From contig JAVHZZ010000008.1 of assembly GCA_036250195.1 (NCBI GenBank), positions 6,996,434 to 7,060,433 of the forward strand: 64,000 bases of DNA, in the 5' to 3' direction. This DNA is from Mixophyes australis (lineage: Eukaryota; Chordata; Amphibia; Anura; Limnodynastidae). Shown here in pieces: positions 12,093-24,432 of the stretch (its first letter is position 1; every line of letters begins with the position of its first letter). Position numbers and translations under genes: made by a program. The notes under the pieces were generated by a model, which saw only the letters and a list, made by a program, of their open reading frames with translations, searched no databases and was not told the DNA's origin.

Positions 12093-13155
12093 AGTAATGT
12101 ACTGGAACCCCACTGTTAGTATTCCTCCAAGCTGAATACAATCCTATTAAACACCTACACTTGTAATGTAGCACACCATACCTAATATTAATTGCATTCT
12201 TCTGCATAGCAAATAGTCATCTTCACCAGACGTATATTGCACAGGGATACAATCCATTGAAATCACACCCACCCATCCCATTGCAAACCAAATATTGCAG
12301 AGTTTACCACCCTCCCCCGCTGCAAACCCCAAACTGGAAAGAAACACCCCCATCTCTTTGCAAGCCACTTATTGCAGAGAAATACACCCATTTGTCAAAT
12401 CATATTTTAGAGAGAGAAATACCCTGATTTCAAAACACATATTGTAGAAAGATAACCCTAGGAGCGCTTAGCATTGCGGTCTGATGGCAGGGGCGCGGTG
12501 CAGGTACAGCGGACGTCACAGTAAGTGTGGCTGTCACCTCAGTGGCCCTTTGTGACCATGGGGGGAGGGGGAGGGCTGCCATCCTTTGTTGCATTTTGGA
12601 CATCTGCCAGTTCCTTATACAGTCCACAAATGCAGCCCTAAATTGTGCCAACCGTTCACCAACACACAGCGTAGGCAGCCATGTTGTGAGGTGAACCAAT
12701 AATCCAATAATCAGCCTTTCAATACACTAATTACACCACTGAGGCATGAGGCACCAGTTACTCCAGTCTTGCAATCTGTCTGTGATCCCATTACCTGCTA
12801 ACAGTCCCGATTTTTCCAGGACAGTCTCTGGGTATGACCTGTTGGATCGTGGGTATGGTCGTCCCCTGGGTATTTTTCCCCTCCAGGACTTGTAAGGCCC
12901 TGGATATATGTATATATTGCAAATGTCCCGCTCTCAGCAGGGCAGTCCCGATTTTAGGGATCTGTTCTGCTCGAGTTCTTGTTTGTCCCGCGAGTGAGCG
13001 TGTTTCGGAAACGGAGGTATGTAATGGGCAGCCTAGCACTTCACAGCGCGCAGCACAACGTGACCACGCCCCCAATTTGACGTAACCACGCCCACTGTCC
13101 TGTCTGCCGGCGACAGACACAGTGGGAGGTAAGGATCATGTATTAAAACAAGAAG
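11611..13155. other. No gene recognised; contains microsatellite
   Basis: Open frames up to 109 codons on the minus strand (12791-13120) show no domain. A (TA)n(GT)n tract lies at 12020-12093. Confidence 0.5.
12020..12093. repeat. (TA)n-(GT)n compound microsatellite
   Basis: Alternating TA followed by an interruption, more TA and then GT dinucleotides. Confidence 0.97.
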
Positions 13156-13157
13156 GA

Positions 13158-13212
13158 AAAAGGATATAAAAGGAAAAGAGGTGTTGCCCATAGCAACCAA
13201 TCAGATGACATT
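13158..13212. mobile_element. Family P MITE fragment
   Basis: AAAAGAGGTGTTGCCCATAG followed by CAACCAATCAGATGAC matches one arm of the family P palindrome; the other arm is missing. Confidence 0.55.
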
Positions 13213-16200
13213 AGGGGGTAAGTTATATAATTAGGTTAAGGCTCAGATGTGACCTATAACTTTATTTATACTTGACAAACATTCCTAAGATGCCGGACCT
13301 CCTAGGACTGTGTAATAGGACTATGAATCATGTGCCTCTCTAGAATACCATGATGGATAGATAATACGTTCTCCTCTGGCCTCTGCTGCATTGATATATA
13401 ATGATAGGCCTTAAGGCAAACACCTCTTTTGGCCACTTATATAAATGGTCCTGGATGAGACAGGAACCATTTCAGTTGTAACCCCCCGGCCGCAGAATGG
13501 TTCGATCCATGTGCAAAAAAAAATCATCACGTGACTCTCTATGAATCCACGCTAAGTACCCTGCGCTTGTAAAATAATCTAATCAGTTCTTAAAGTGATC
13601 ACAAGGGACCTGAATCTGCTTCCAGATCCTGTAAGTAGGCAATTTATGGGGGGAATAGTTTGTATTTGCCAAAATATATTCTAAATATACAACAAGCCTT
13701 TATAAGTTAAATGGGGCTGTCATCTATCCTTAATTGATATTCTGCATCCTGTTTTCATTGTTATTAATTTACTTGTCCAATTGGTTTTCCTACATAAGCT
13801 CCTCCCCCCCAGGAGCAGGACAACGGGGGCGAGGAGTCTCCCGTGTGATTGCGTGAAGCCATTAAACTAACAATTTTACCCTCTGCAAAATCCTAATACG
13901 GAATTAATTCCCTCTAGGTTGGGGGTAGAGTTGAAACATTTCAATATACAAGGACCTAAGGTAGGGAACAAAGACAGGGATACTATCAGCTCTCCCTCCC
14001 GCCAACAGGAAACCATCCGTCATACAATAATAGACACGATACACGCAGTGGAGAGAAGATGGGCACAAGATTTTATATAAAATCACTGATTTTAACCATA
14101 AGGTGAGATGGTGTACCATGGCGAACCATTGCCCGATAGCCCACATATACAGCTCCTGATAATCCACAATCCATGGGTCACGTTAACAATGCCCATCAAC
14201 CTGGCGCCTCCTATATAGGCGACAAAATCAAACCAGGATATAAGAATATCGCCAGGAACGCCACACCCGCCAATCCCACTGTAAAGCCCAACCTCAACTG
14301 GGATCCACCAATAATCCCCCTCACCATACTCCCAACACAGGCTGGGAAAATCTCAAATTAACTATGTTACAATTATTTGTAATGTCAACTTATTTGTCTA
14401 TTGTTTTCTTGTTTCTGTGATCAATGTGTTTCATCTTGTACATATTTCCTTATTTGACTTCTCTTTCCTTTCTTATATGCCTCTTCCCCTCCTGCTTCTT
14501 CCCACACCCACCTCCCGGACTCGTGATATTTCATCCACCACTTAACCCTTACAAACCCACAAGTATCCACTAGCCCAATTAACAGGCCCCCTGCTGCGGT
14601 CATGACCCCTTCCGGCTGACTCCTGGGGGGCTTTCTGCATTTGCTTTTTTTTTTGCAAACAACTTTACATTCAAGTGGAAATCTGGACTGTGCTACCTCT
14701 AAGTGTCACAGGTATAAGTATATTCTCCAAAACTGTAACTTTCCCCTTCTAACCTCAGCACATGACTATTAAGCTTGGTCACATGACGGATGTAAGTTCC
14801 TCCGGTTCTCTGAATAATGTATGCTGTACACACATATAATGCAATAAGAGAACACATTGGCTGAGCTAACATTACACCTCCCTTCTTAGACGTGACCTTG
14901 TTTAATTATTCACTGCTGCTCCTATGGTATATGAAGTATGCCCACAGAAGGGCCCCTAAGCTAAATAAAATTAAATTTTTTCCTAATTCCTTTGAAGGTC
15001 TCCATGAAGCGCTCAGTGTGGAAAATATCCGTGACTAGATTAAGTGGAAGAGGACTGAGTAAGCTGAGAACGTGGCTGTCTATTGGAAGCAATAAGGCAC
15101 CTCTGTCCGGGGTGAAGACATCTTGGAACATCCTGCAGGATCGGCCAGAAACATTCCCGGTAATTTTAGATCCCTCTTAAATTATCTGGTTGCATAAAAC
15201 AGGACCCTAGTACTCACGGCAGCCATGTAAGCTCACTCTTACCACCAAATCTATGCAATGACTGGACTTTTTTTTTTTGCATCACATCCTTAAATTGCAA
15301 GAAGCAAACCTGTTGCTGAATCTAAAAAAAAATTCAAATAGCATGCGTAGATTTACCCAGCCCCCTGCTGCGGGGAAATACTACAGTAAAATAAAATAAT
15401 CAGTGATGTTGTGCAGGAAAATGAGAGAAGTAGATATTGCTCCCGCGTCTGGTATGTCTTAGGCAATTTAGCCAGTAGAAGGAGATGCTGTTCTGTAGAT
15501 TCACAGGTCTTTAGGCTGACTCTGAGGACCCCCTTTTTTTAATATGGCTGTTTTTAATATGCTGTAAAGACCTAACCGGTAATATAATAAGACGTTTAGA
15601 TCACAGCTAAACTTATGAGCTCTGAACCAGCTCACAATGTCTTCTTCTTGTAGAGGTTGGTTAAAATAACTGTGTTCATTAAGCTTAAAGGCTGGTAAGA
15701 GCCACCGACGTTTACAAAACTAAAATGAATCTGGACCAAGCAATGCGAAGGGGAAATACAACAACATCTTAGGACACCCGTTAAGATGAGGCAAATGAAG
15801 TAACGGGGGGAAAAAAAATACAATTATCCCTTTTCCATTCATTCCGTAGAACACGAGAGACACGAGGGATAGAAATGGAATTGCAAATTGGAACCATTTT
15901 TTCTGACATGTGCATGCAGATCCCAGCTCTGCAGGTCTAACCAGAGAACATCTTCACCTCTCTTGTAATTCTACACAGCCTCAGTATTTTATAATACTAT
16001 ATAAACAGCTGCACATACATCACTGCGGCCAGAAAGACAGCAATTAAACGAAGGATCTACAGTGCCATAGTTATGCTCAAATCCGTCTCCCCATGCAAAC
16101 CTTTCCAGAGGACACTGTCTACTTAATTACACGCTGTCGATGGAGCTGGTTGCTGGCTAAAGGGTTTTAAAAGCACAATTCTGCATTGCAAGGGGCTAAG

Positions 16201-16840
16201 CTTCTGTGCCTGTATTATAGAGCTGGTTGATCCGGTACCTGTAGAACTGATAGCATGCAAGACTTTAAATATTCATAATTGTAATCAAGGCTGGTCCGGG
16301 CATATAGTAAGTTAGTAATCTGTGCCACAACCTGGGATTTCAATCACAAAACTAATAGCAATACTGCACTGGGGAGGTTCCCTCTCTCCGTATTGCAAAA
16401 CCAAAGTCACAATTCCATATGACATGAGAAATATTTAATTCATAAATATCAGGCAATAAAATACATCAAGAGCCCTACTACACTGTCTGAACCCAAATTA
16501 GCTCCATCGCTTATTCCGGTCACATATGGAGACAGATGCCTTAGAGGGGATAAAAATCAGGATTGCGCTGGTCAGGGGGCTGTAAGTGGGATTGAGGGTG
16601 GTCAGCGCAGAGGGGGTGAAAAATAAATAAAATAAAAAGTTTGCACTGCAATATTATTTTAAATTGGCAATTGCAATATGACATTTCAGTGGGATTTACA
16701 GGTCTGATCTCTGGATATACCCAGCTCAGATGCTAGTGATTGATTTCAGGACCACTGTGAGTCTTCCTCACCTATTGCTTTAGATATACTATGGTTTACC
16801 CCATGGGTCTTAGGTTCAAGTATGGAAGAAAATCCCCCCA
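13213..16840. other. 3.6 kb without recognisable genes or repeats
   Basis: Low-GC sequence with short frames only (up to 87 codons, minus 13904-14167). I find no copies of the window's repeat families here, so this is one of the least transposon-filled blocks. It could be intron or intergenic DNA. Confidence 0.5.
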
Positions 16841-16842
16841 CG

Positions 16843-16885
<43 letters not shown>

Positions 16886-16958
16886 TGGTTCAGACACATG
16901 AGTAAGGGCTTGAGACATTGCAGAATGATCCCAACACATTCCCCCCCCCCCCCCCCCC
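16841..16958. repeat. (TA)n tract and 18-nt C run
   Basis: (TA)n at 16846-16883, then an uninterrupted C run at 16941-16958. Confidence 0.95.
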
Positions 16959-16966
16959 ACTAGCCC

Positions 16967-17700
16967 ATGTTCCTTCATGACTGCAACCCACTGTATGGAA
17001 TATACCTTCTCCTACCTTATATGCAGCTGCCCTGTGATCACCACACTCTCATCCTCTTGTTGCATCAAATTGACTCCTTCCCCCGTGTGTGTAGGGTTTG
17101 CTTTTTCCAGCTGGTTTCCACCCTTGCCTGGAATGAAGTAGGTCCCTTAAAGCCAAGTCTAGTAGCTGAGCATCCCCCGGATAGAAAATCCTCAGCAGTT
17201 TCGGTCCAGCAGCAGCAGCTCAATCACAGCAGCAGCAGCATCAGCATCAGAGGCAGAGCCGGCTTCTCCGCAGGCCACATCTCTCCCAGATTATACATCA
17301 CTACCGCATTCTCCCTAAGAGGAGGGCCCCTGCCAAGGAGCCTCTTCCATAGAGCAGGAGTTCTCCCCCCCCCCCCCCCCTCCACCCCTCTCCAACCCCC
17401 CCTGGGGAGGGGTCTTGGCATCTTGCAAATACAAGGGCAGGCTGGCAGCTTATTTTTTTTTAACTGAGGGCAAGTAAACCCAGCTGGCCCAGATAATACA
17501 GCCTGAGTGGGTCTCACAGTATCACAGTACAGGGGCAACCAGGGCTTATTAACCCTTTGCTGTGTTGCAATGAAAAACCCTCAGCTGCTGCAATCGTGCG
17601 GCTGTCAATCAGTGTTGCAGGTCAGTGAGAGGCGCGGATGCCAAGAGTTTCTGCAGCAGTCAACAGTGTTTTCTGTGGGGGTTTTTTAATACATGCATCT
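16967..17700. other. Relatively GC-rich block with CAG-rich patch; no gene assigned
   Basis: A 166-codon frame (16967-17467, plus) covers a CAG-rich patch at 17207-17260 that would read as Gln and Ser runs, and C runs at 17367-17381. No domain is recognisable and the composition explains the lack of stops. It might be a transcribed 5' region, but I see no TATA box or splice pattern that settles it. Confidence 0.35.
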
Positions 17701-17703
17701 GTA

Positions 17704-17708
<5 letters not shown>

Positions 17709-17751
<43 letters not shown>
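17709..17751. repeat. (TA)n microsatellite
   Basis: Uninterrupted alternating AT of about 43 nt. Confidence 0.97.
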
Positions 17752-17753
<2 letters not shown>

Positions 17754-19629
17754 GTAATGGTGGGCAGATTGTTATCTGGATGCTGACTGTGCACCAATCT
17801 TTGCTGTAAGTGAAAACACTTTGAAATTGACACAATGCATCGCATCCACTGTGTAGCCAATCGCGAAAGTCAATCATTGAACCGCCCAAATAACAGTGCA
17901 AAGAGGACTTCCAGCACCTACATCAACAAACTGGAAACAAGTGCAAAGCATCATGTTTGTGCAAATGTGCTTGTTTCACCACTGTGCAAATGCACAAGGG
18001 TACAACCCATTCCGCTGTGCCGCCCCTTGTGTAATATATTATTGTTTTCGTATAACTTTATTAAGTAATTACCACTTTTTTCTGCCCAAGTCTTGTTTGA
18101 GAGGAGACATTAGGGCTGTCTTTATTAAATGTCAAATTTATATATTATTATTATGTACTAGATGATTTTCATGATATTTAAAAGTTAAAGACCCACATGA
18201 TCTTTTTCCCCAAGTGAAACTACTTTCCTATATATAATCAATGGTTATATACACTCCAGTGCAGTGTATCTAACATTATCTGAGTTATGCAAAAATGCCT
18301 GTGCGTCGGTGTGCAGACTTGGGTCATTACTGTTTTCAGTGTAGAAGGACAATGTTGATAAGTTTCTCTGTGTTAAAACTCCTTTATTCTTGAGTTTTGT
18401 ATTTGCCATATCAGATCCTTTTTTTGAAGTCTGAGGTGTGTGCTCCAAATCACCCAATGCAGTGCAGTGACTGTGCTGGGGGATTGGAACTTTGGACTCT
18501 TTTGTAAGGAGAAAGGGCCCTGTTATTTCCCAGCCCTAAGGAGCCAAAAGGCCCCAGAGTGGGGCAAGGGTCTTCATTCCCTACTTTCAGCAAAATTAGG
18601 GAGGGTCCTTTGACAACCCCGACTTCTGGAGCCAAAAGGCCCCTTGGGAGTCAGGGGTCTAAAGGCCCACCTCCGCCGCAAGGCTCCACCCCTTTCTCTC
18701 CGAGATAGGCTGAAGCTTTCTGTAGGGGAATTAAGTCTTCAGGCCCTGAAAACTTGGGGAGAAAGTCGCCCATGTTACATGCTAGTGTCCACAAATAAAA
18801 AAAAAGCCCGTAGGCCTCTGCCTAATGTCTGCCAGGGTTTTGAAATTGCAGACCAACCCTGTGCAGATTGGTCAGCAGCTAAAACCAACGCGGGATCCAT
18901 CATTTTGCGCTGGATTACAAACTTGTTTGATTATGTAAATTAAGTAAAACCCGTTGTGCAATCACTGGTCGGATTCACCACAGTACCGCCTATAATAGAA
19001 AGGTATATTTACCACCATGATTGACAGCTCTGCTTTGCAATCAGTTCTGCAGCAGTTAAGGACCATTTTCCAGGTGGATTATATTGTTATCTTTGTAATA
19101 AAAAAAAAAAAATTACCAGGATACTTTGTTAACAACATTTCTATTGCTTCTTCCAGAGTACACAGCCGAGACAGAGCTCCCATCCCTGTTATCCTTGTTC
19201 TGTAATAGATTTTGAAGTAGACAAAACCACTTTCACAGTGAGAACAAAATGATAGATTCAGTTGTCTCTGGTGTACAATAAGTGCCTTCTGATCAAACAA
19301 CACTGCATCTCGGAGGTTCAAATCCCCTAACAGCCAGGTACGCTGGAATAAACGTCACGTGTATGGGCAACACCATTCTGTATATTACCAGAGCCGTACA
19401 GGGCCCCTCACCGTATTTCAACATGCAGTCAAATAAAAACAAAAGTTTAACAAAAATTGTAATAGAAATGTTACCTTCTATATTATTGATTGTGTCTGTG
19501 GCTACTGGCATCGTTGGTCATTTTAATTCATTTATAGGAAAGGAAGTTATTGTAGCAGGTGGCTCTCTGTACTAAAGGGTACAGGCGAGATTGGCAGTGC
19601 CAGTTTAGGAAAAGTCTTGAGGTCTCATT
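17752..19629. other. No gene recognised
   Basis: Block 18470-18900 is GC-rich with two copies of GGAGCCAAAAGGCCCC (near 18540 and 18631), suggesting repeat-derived DNA, but no family could be assigned. Frames up to 99 codons (18644-18943) lack recognisable domains. Confidence 0.45.
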
Positions 19630-19630
19630 A

Positions 19631-19848
19631 AATGGGGGTATTCAATTAGGTTTCCGGTCCGCTGCGCAGGTTGCAGCGGAACCTGCGCAGTATTGCCAGT
19701 AATACCTTACCGCGATAACGCAGATTTTCCTACGCAACCCTATGGGTTGCGCACGATAATCCACGTTATTGCGGTACCTTGAATTGACTTTGTGGCCAGT
19801 TCCGGCGCGTTCCCGCGGCCCGGAAACCTAATTGAATATGCCCCTTAG
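19631..19848. mobile_element. MITE with ATTCAATTAGGTTTCCGG inverted ends
   Basis: The left end GGGGGTATTCAATTAGGTTT is mirrored by the right end CCGGAAACCTAATTGAATAT followed by GCCCC. The body is CG-rich (CCTGCGCAG, CGCGATAACG) and has no ORF. Its ends resemble the Harbinger-like MITE at 29847. The target duplication is not clear. Confidence 0.8.
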
Positions 19849-20500
19849 AGTTAAAACATATTTACCAACTTTCCCCCTTCACCTTCGGAACATCCCGGAG
19901 GGGACGTGAAGTGTGACGATGGAAGGCGATGGGGCGAATGGCGTAACTTTGGCCCCGTCCCTCCCATTTCGGGAGAATGGGCAAGAATGAGTCAAGAATA
20001 AATGCAGCTGCAGTTTTGCACCTTTAGTAATACTGTCTTGGGCGACACAGTTTAAATGTATGGACAGATTTAGACTTGGGAGGGGGCCATGTCTTATTTC
20101 AACTCTAAATCGTAGGTTATAAATACAGCTGCCTGGTATATGTGTGCTACATGCAAATGCAGCTGGTACTTAACCTCCAAGCAAAAGAAAGTGTAGCATG
20201 CTCACCTCTTGTGTCACAATATGGTATCCCCAGTTGCAATTTTGCACCTTTACGATGTATCTGCTCAGAACTCTAAATCAGGCCCTGGTGGCTGAGAGAG
20301 AGGAATTTATAAGACTTTCAAATCTAAACTAAAACAAGCCGTGTCATCCCACAATAATGCCCACCCCCACGGGGGCTCATATATAGCTGATGATAATCAA
20401 TGCATCCCAATGGCCAGTGTAATTCAATACTGCATCCATTGTGATGGTTCCCAGACATGGATTGCTAGACTTGTGGATGCATATTTGCTTAAACCACAGC
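19849..20500. other. No gene recognised
   Basis: Includes a CCCGGAGGGGAC / CATTTCGGGAG patch at about 19900-19980 loosely like the MITE at 8525. Otherwise featureless. Confidence 0.4.
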
Positions 20501-20739
20501 TATATACACTATATGGACAAAAGTAATTAGACACTTGACCATTACACCAGCAGGGACTATAATGACATTGTATTCAAATACAAATATTTTAATATGGAGT
20601 TGGTCCCCCTTTTGCAGTGATAACAGCTTCCACTCTTCTTAGAAGGCTTCCACAAGATGTTGGAGTGTTTCTGTGGGAATTTGTGCCCATTCATTCTGTA
20701 GAACATTTATGAGGTCAGGCACTGATGTTGGATGAGAAG

Positions 20740-21587
20740 ACCTGGCTCACAATCTGTTCCAGTTCATCCCAAAGGTGTTAGATGGGGTTGAGGTCGGGGC
20801 TCTGTGTGGGCCAGTCAAGTTCTTCCACACCGAACTCATCAAACTATGTCTTTGTAGTCCTTGCTTTGTGCACTGGGGCACAGTCATGTTGGAATAGAAA
20901 AGGGCCTTCCCCAAACTGTTGCCACAACATTGGAAGCATAGCATTGTCCAAAATGACTTGTTATACTGAAGCATTAAGATTGCCCTTCACTGGAGATAAG
21001 GGGCCTAGCCCAAGCCCTGACAAAACAGCCACATACCATTATCCCTCCTCCACTAAAATTCACAGTTGGCATAATACAGTCAGACAGGTAACGTTTCCCC
21101 GGCATCCGCCAAACCCAGACTCGCCCATCTGACTGCCAAACAGAGAAGTGTGATTCATCACTCCACAGAACACGTTTCCACTGCTCCACAGTCCAGTGTC
21201 AGTGTGCTTTACACCACTCCATCTGACGCTTGGCATTGGTCTTGGTGATGTGAGGTTTGCATGCTGCTGCTCGGCCATGGAAACCCATTCCATTAAGCTC
21301 CCGCCGCACAGTTTTTGTGCTTACATTAATGCCAGGAGAAGTTCGGATCTCCTCAGCTATGGAATCAGCAGAGCGTTGGCGACTTTTACGCACCATGCGC
21401 CTTAGCAGTAGTTGAGCCGCTCTGTGATTTTACGTGGCCTTCCGCTTCGTGGCTGAGTTGCTGTTGTTCCTAAACGCTGCCACTTTCTAATAATATCACG
21501 TACAGTTGACCATGGAACATCCAGCAGGGATGAAATTTCACGAACCGTCTTATTGCAAAGGTGGCATCCTATCACAGTACCACGCAT
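20740..21587 (-). pseudogene. Tc1-type DD34E transposase pseudogene
   Basis: Translation in shifting frames gives a Tc1 transposase in the right order. First comes a paired-like helix-turn-helix (NKTVREISSLLDVPWSTVRD) with a GRPRKIT hook (21402-21587). Next is the second DNA-binding half with SADSIAEEIRTSPGI and STKTVRREL (21199-21396). Then comes the catalytic region with VLWSDESHFSVW (first Asp; 20974-21189). In the frame that continues the catalytic core, the second Asp sits in QHDCAPVH (codon at 20883-20885). Exactly 34 codons later, where the catalytic Glu belongs in SPDLNPI-E-HLW, the codon is TAA (20778-20780). Another in-frame TAG lies between them and frame breaks occur near 21400. 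The protein would cut and paste the element at TA sites; this copy cannot. Confidence 0.95.
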
Positions 21588-21643
21588 CCTATCACAGGAC
21601 CACGCATCCTATCACAGTACCACGCATCCTATCACAGGACCAC
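21564..21643. repeat. 4 x 20-bp array (2 x 40-bp) inside Tc1
   Basis: Units at 21564, 21584, 21604 and 21624 read GCATCCTATCACAG(T/G)ACCAC, alternating T, G, T, G at the variable base. The A-B-A-B order implies a 20-bp duplication, a point change, then duplication of the 40-bp pair. The matching stretch of a normal Tc1 gene has a single unit. Confidence 0.97.
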
Positions 21644-21975
21644 GCTGGAAGTGACTGAGCTCTTCAGAACAACCCATTTTGTATCACAAATGTTTGCAAA
21701 TGGAGAATGCATAGCTAGGTGCTTGATTTTATACACATATGGCAACAGGTCTGATGGAAACACCTCAATTCAATAATTAACAGGTGTGACCTAATACTTT
21801 TGTCCATATAGTGTATATATGTGGCAAATGGTTGCACCTACTGATAAATTATATAAATTATAAACTGATAAAAATCCAGCAATTCTGACAATACACAATG
21901 TTCACATTACTTCCCAAATCCCGCTAAATATAATATGACCCAATCATTTGTATTTATAGAGCAGTTTAAACTTAC

Positions 21976-22590
21976 AAGACCTGATTCATGTTTTGACGTA
22001 AGTCCCATTGCGTGACGTATCCTGCATGAAAATAGCTCTGCGCATGCTCCGTAGCGGACCTTAAGCCAATGAAAGCAACGGCAGACAATTCATCTCTGAA
22101 CGCAAATGACACTTACGTCACCTACGGCTTGGAGGGCGAAATGGGGGAGGGAACGGGCGGACTAAGGTAGACCATGCACAGTAAGGGTGTAATGCAGATA
22201 CGGCTGATTCAAGTCCTGAATTTCTGGTAAGTTCTACTTGGTTTCAGACAAATAATTTGTCCCAGCCACAGGGCAGTGTCAGTGCCGACTGACAGTGCCG
22301 ACTGACAGTGCCGACTGACACGGCATAATCTTTGTATTAAAAACTACACGTATGTGTGCCTCTAGATAGCACAGAACATGTATGTGCAAGTAAGATAGAC
22401 TATGTATATACAGTACGCAATAAGAGCTTCTTGAATTATGTATTTAATGTAAAAAAAATTATGTAAAATTGTATTTAACAATTTATATTTTTATTAATTA
22501 TTATACTGTTTATAGATTTGTATTTATTGTATAATAAGTGCATATACTGCAGTCTGTTCTGTCTGTCTACATACAGCAAGTAACGTTTAA
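21976..22590 (+). repeat. Family R MITE-like repeat, copy at 22 kb
   Basis: Begins CCTGATTCATG, has GAACGCAAATGACA, CAGATACGGCTGATTCAAG and ends near GCATATACTGCAGTCTGTTC with CAAGTAACGTTTA, all matched in order by 56340-56835. A 13-bp unit AGTGCCGACTGAC is tandemly repeated three times at about 22280-22320. The element is cut by the SINE at 22602. Confidence 0.6.
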
Positions 22591-22601
22591 GCAGGGCGTA
22601 C

Positions 22602-22915
22602 TTATTATTATTATCATAATTTATTTATATAGCGCCACTGATTCCGCAGCGCTGTACAGAGAACTCACTCACATCAGTCCCTGCCCCATTGGGGCTTACA
22701 GTCTAAATTCCCCAATATACACACAGAGACACACACACAGGCTAGGGTCAATTTGTTAGCAGCTAATTAACCTACTAGTATGTTTTTGGAGTGTGGGAGG
22801 AAACCCATGCAAACACAGGGAAAACATACAAATTCCTCACAGATAACGCCATGGGGAATTGAACTCATGACCCCAGTGCCGTAAGGCAGAAGTGCTAACC
22901 ACGTAGCCGTGCTGC
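22602..22915 (-). mobile_element. tRNA-head SINE with L2-type tail, copy 1
   Basis: The minus strand reads a tRNA-like head (GCAGCACGG-type start, TTAGCACTTCTGCCTTAC, then a B-box-like GAGTTCAATTCCC). The middle has CTCCCACACTCCAAAAACAT and the tail CAGCGCTGCGGAATCAGTGG followed by CGCTATATAAATAAA and an AT-rich end. A 15-20 bp internal deletion removes the CCGGAGCACCC stretch found in the copies at 38142 and 47004. SINEs of this kind depend on LINE enzymes; the tail shared with the LINE ends in this window is consistent with that. Confidence 0.88.
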
Positions 22916-23982
22916 AATTCAGATGGTAACGTATATTGTGATCTGCTTGGTTTTGAAAACCGTCGGTACTACACTAAAGTTCTGTGTTCTTTACTAAGCG
23001 CAAATTGTGCCCCACAATAGGTCAGCCCCAAAATGCCTCTGAAAGACGTTAAGGCTTGTGGGCTTGACTAACCTAAACGAGCCGATAAGGCATGGCATCA
23101 TTTCAGCATCACGCCCCTGGGTAGTGAAAGATCCCAAATTTGCCCCAAAGTGGTGCATCTTTCCCTTTAGTGATAACAAAGCTTAATTAATTTGTGAATC
23201 ATTTGTCACCTTAACCTCTATCCAACTCTTTTCACATCATTTAGCAGCTTACAAATGTGTGTGAAACTTGAAATAAATTACTAGAACAGAATCTGTGAAA
23301 AAAGTCATTAATTAAAGTTAATTTGCTAAAACAGCAGCCGCTCGTTTAGTTGTTGCGGTGCACAGGAACTCGCATGCCCAGGGATTCTTCGTAGCTGTTC
23401 ACTATGACTTTTCATTATGACCATTTGAAATAAATAATAGATGAACTCTTGTGTTTCTTTTCACAAAACCCAAAAGTGTTATTTGTCCAGTGAGCGCCTG
23501 TATTATAGGAAGATCTGATCACCGAGGACGTAGTCACACAAGTATATGAAATCAATGGTTTATACTGAGCGGCTTCCACCAGCGGCATCTGGACAGAACG
23601 ATATAAAGAGACTGCGATGTTCTAGGGGAAACGAGAAGACGAGGTGTCATCCATCACTTAGGGCGTATTGATTGATCCGTATACAATGCACAGACTGTGG
23701 AAACTGATTATACTCAACAGTGCGAGTACCCGAGTCACCTACACCAGTCATTCTCTTCTGCATAAACTAAGGTGGGAGGTTAGACTTATTGGGAAGTCAC
23801 TATACCAGGATAAATGGTTTAATGCACAGTTTATTTTGATTTTATTTATTGCACCAGATTCATGTCTGCAAAAATATTCTATTATGGGAAGGAATTTGGA
23901 TGTAGCAGGCAGTGATTGCACGATAGTTATAGTTATGCCTATTTCCTGTACTAAAGACTTGTTGTGAAACATGTTATATAAC
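22916..23982. other. No gene recognised
   Basis: AT-rich, few repeats. The part at 23200-23420 has several TTAATTA-type motifs (CTTAATTAATTTG, TCATTAATTAAAG) and could be regulatory, but nothing in the sequence proves it. Confidence 0.4.
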
Positions 23983-24294
23983 CAGGGCCGGATTAACCAT
24001 AGGGCTAACTGGGCTACAGCCCAGGGGCCTATGGCATCCAGGGGGCCCTTGAAAGTGCTCAGCAGCAGTATTGATCGGTCGGGGGCGCCCCCGGCGCGAT
24101 CAGTGCTGCTGAGCACTTTCACTGCGGTCCTTCTCCGGCGCGCTGTAGTCTCCTTACTGAGGAGATCTCGTCTCACTCTCACAAGATCTCAGTAAAGAGC
24201 GTAGAGCGCGCCGGAGAAGGAGGTAAGTGCCGAGGGGGGGGGGGGGGGGGTGCGGGCAGCTCGGATCACCGGGGGGGGGGGGGGGGCAGCTCTT
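23983..24294. mobile_element. hAT-like insertion with nested palindromes
   Basis: Starts CAGGGCCGGATTAACC, a typical hAT-style end, and TATATAAC flanks both sides (23975-23982, 24295-24302). The right end (...GCAGCTCTT) does not mirror the left end, so it may be truncated or altered. Inside are two inverted repeats: GAAAGTGCTCAGCAGCAG (24050) against CTGCTGAGCACTTTC (24107-24121), and CTCCGGCGCGCT (24133) against AGCGCGCCGGAG (24207-24218). Long G runs occupy 24232-24286. Confidence 0.6.
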
Positions 24295-24432
24295 TATATA
24301 ACTCTTCATATGAACCACTGCGCAGTACAGTAGTGATGCACCAATGAGAGGAGAGATCTGTCAAGCATAGATGCCAGCACTGGAGGTGATTTGCCACCCC
24401 CAATATTGGCGCTGCCATGTCTATGCATGGCA

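Larger units (their letters stand above)
20501..21819 (-). mobile_element. Tc1/mariner element (Tc1-like, about 1.3 kb, decayed)
   Basis: The left end TATATACACTATATGGACAA and the right end, its reverse complement, bracket 1,319 bp, with TA at each outer edge as expected for Tc1/mariner insertion. The inside is a transposase pseudogene on the minus strand. The ends are still well preserved, while the coding region has stops, frameshifts and a tandem expansion. Confidence 0.95.

Noticed and set aside
16967..17467. 166-codon frame with Gln/Ser runs as a gene
   Set aside because: Explained by CAG-rich and C-rich composition; no domain, no splice or start context.
19290..19330. GAGGTTCAAATCCCC as a tRNA gene B-box
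   Set aside because: No A-box, anticodon arm or acceptor stem can be paired upstream, and it is not part of the SINE family seen elsewhere.
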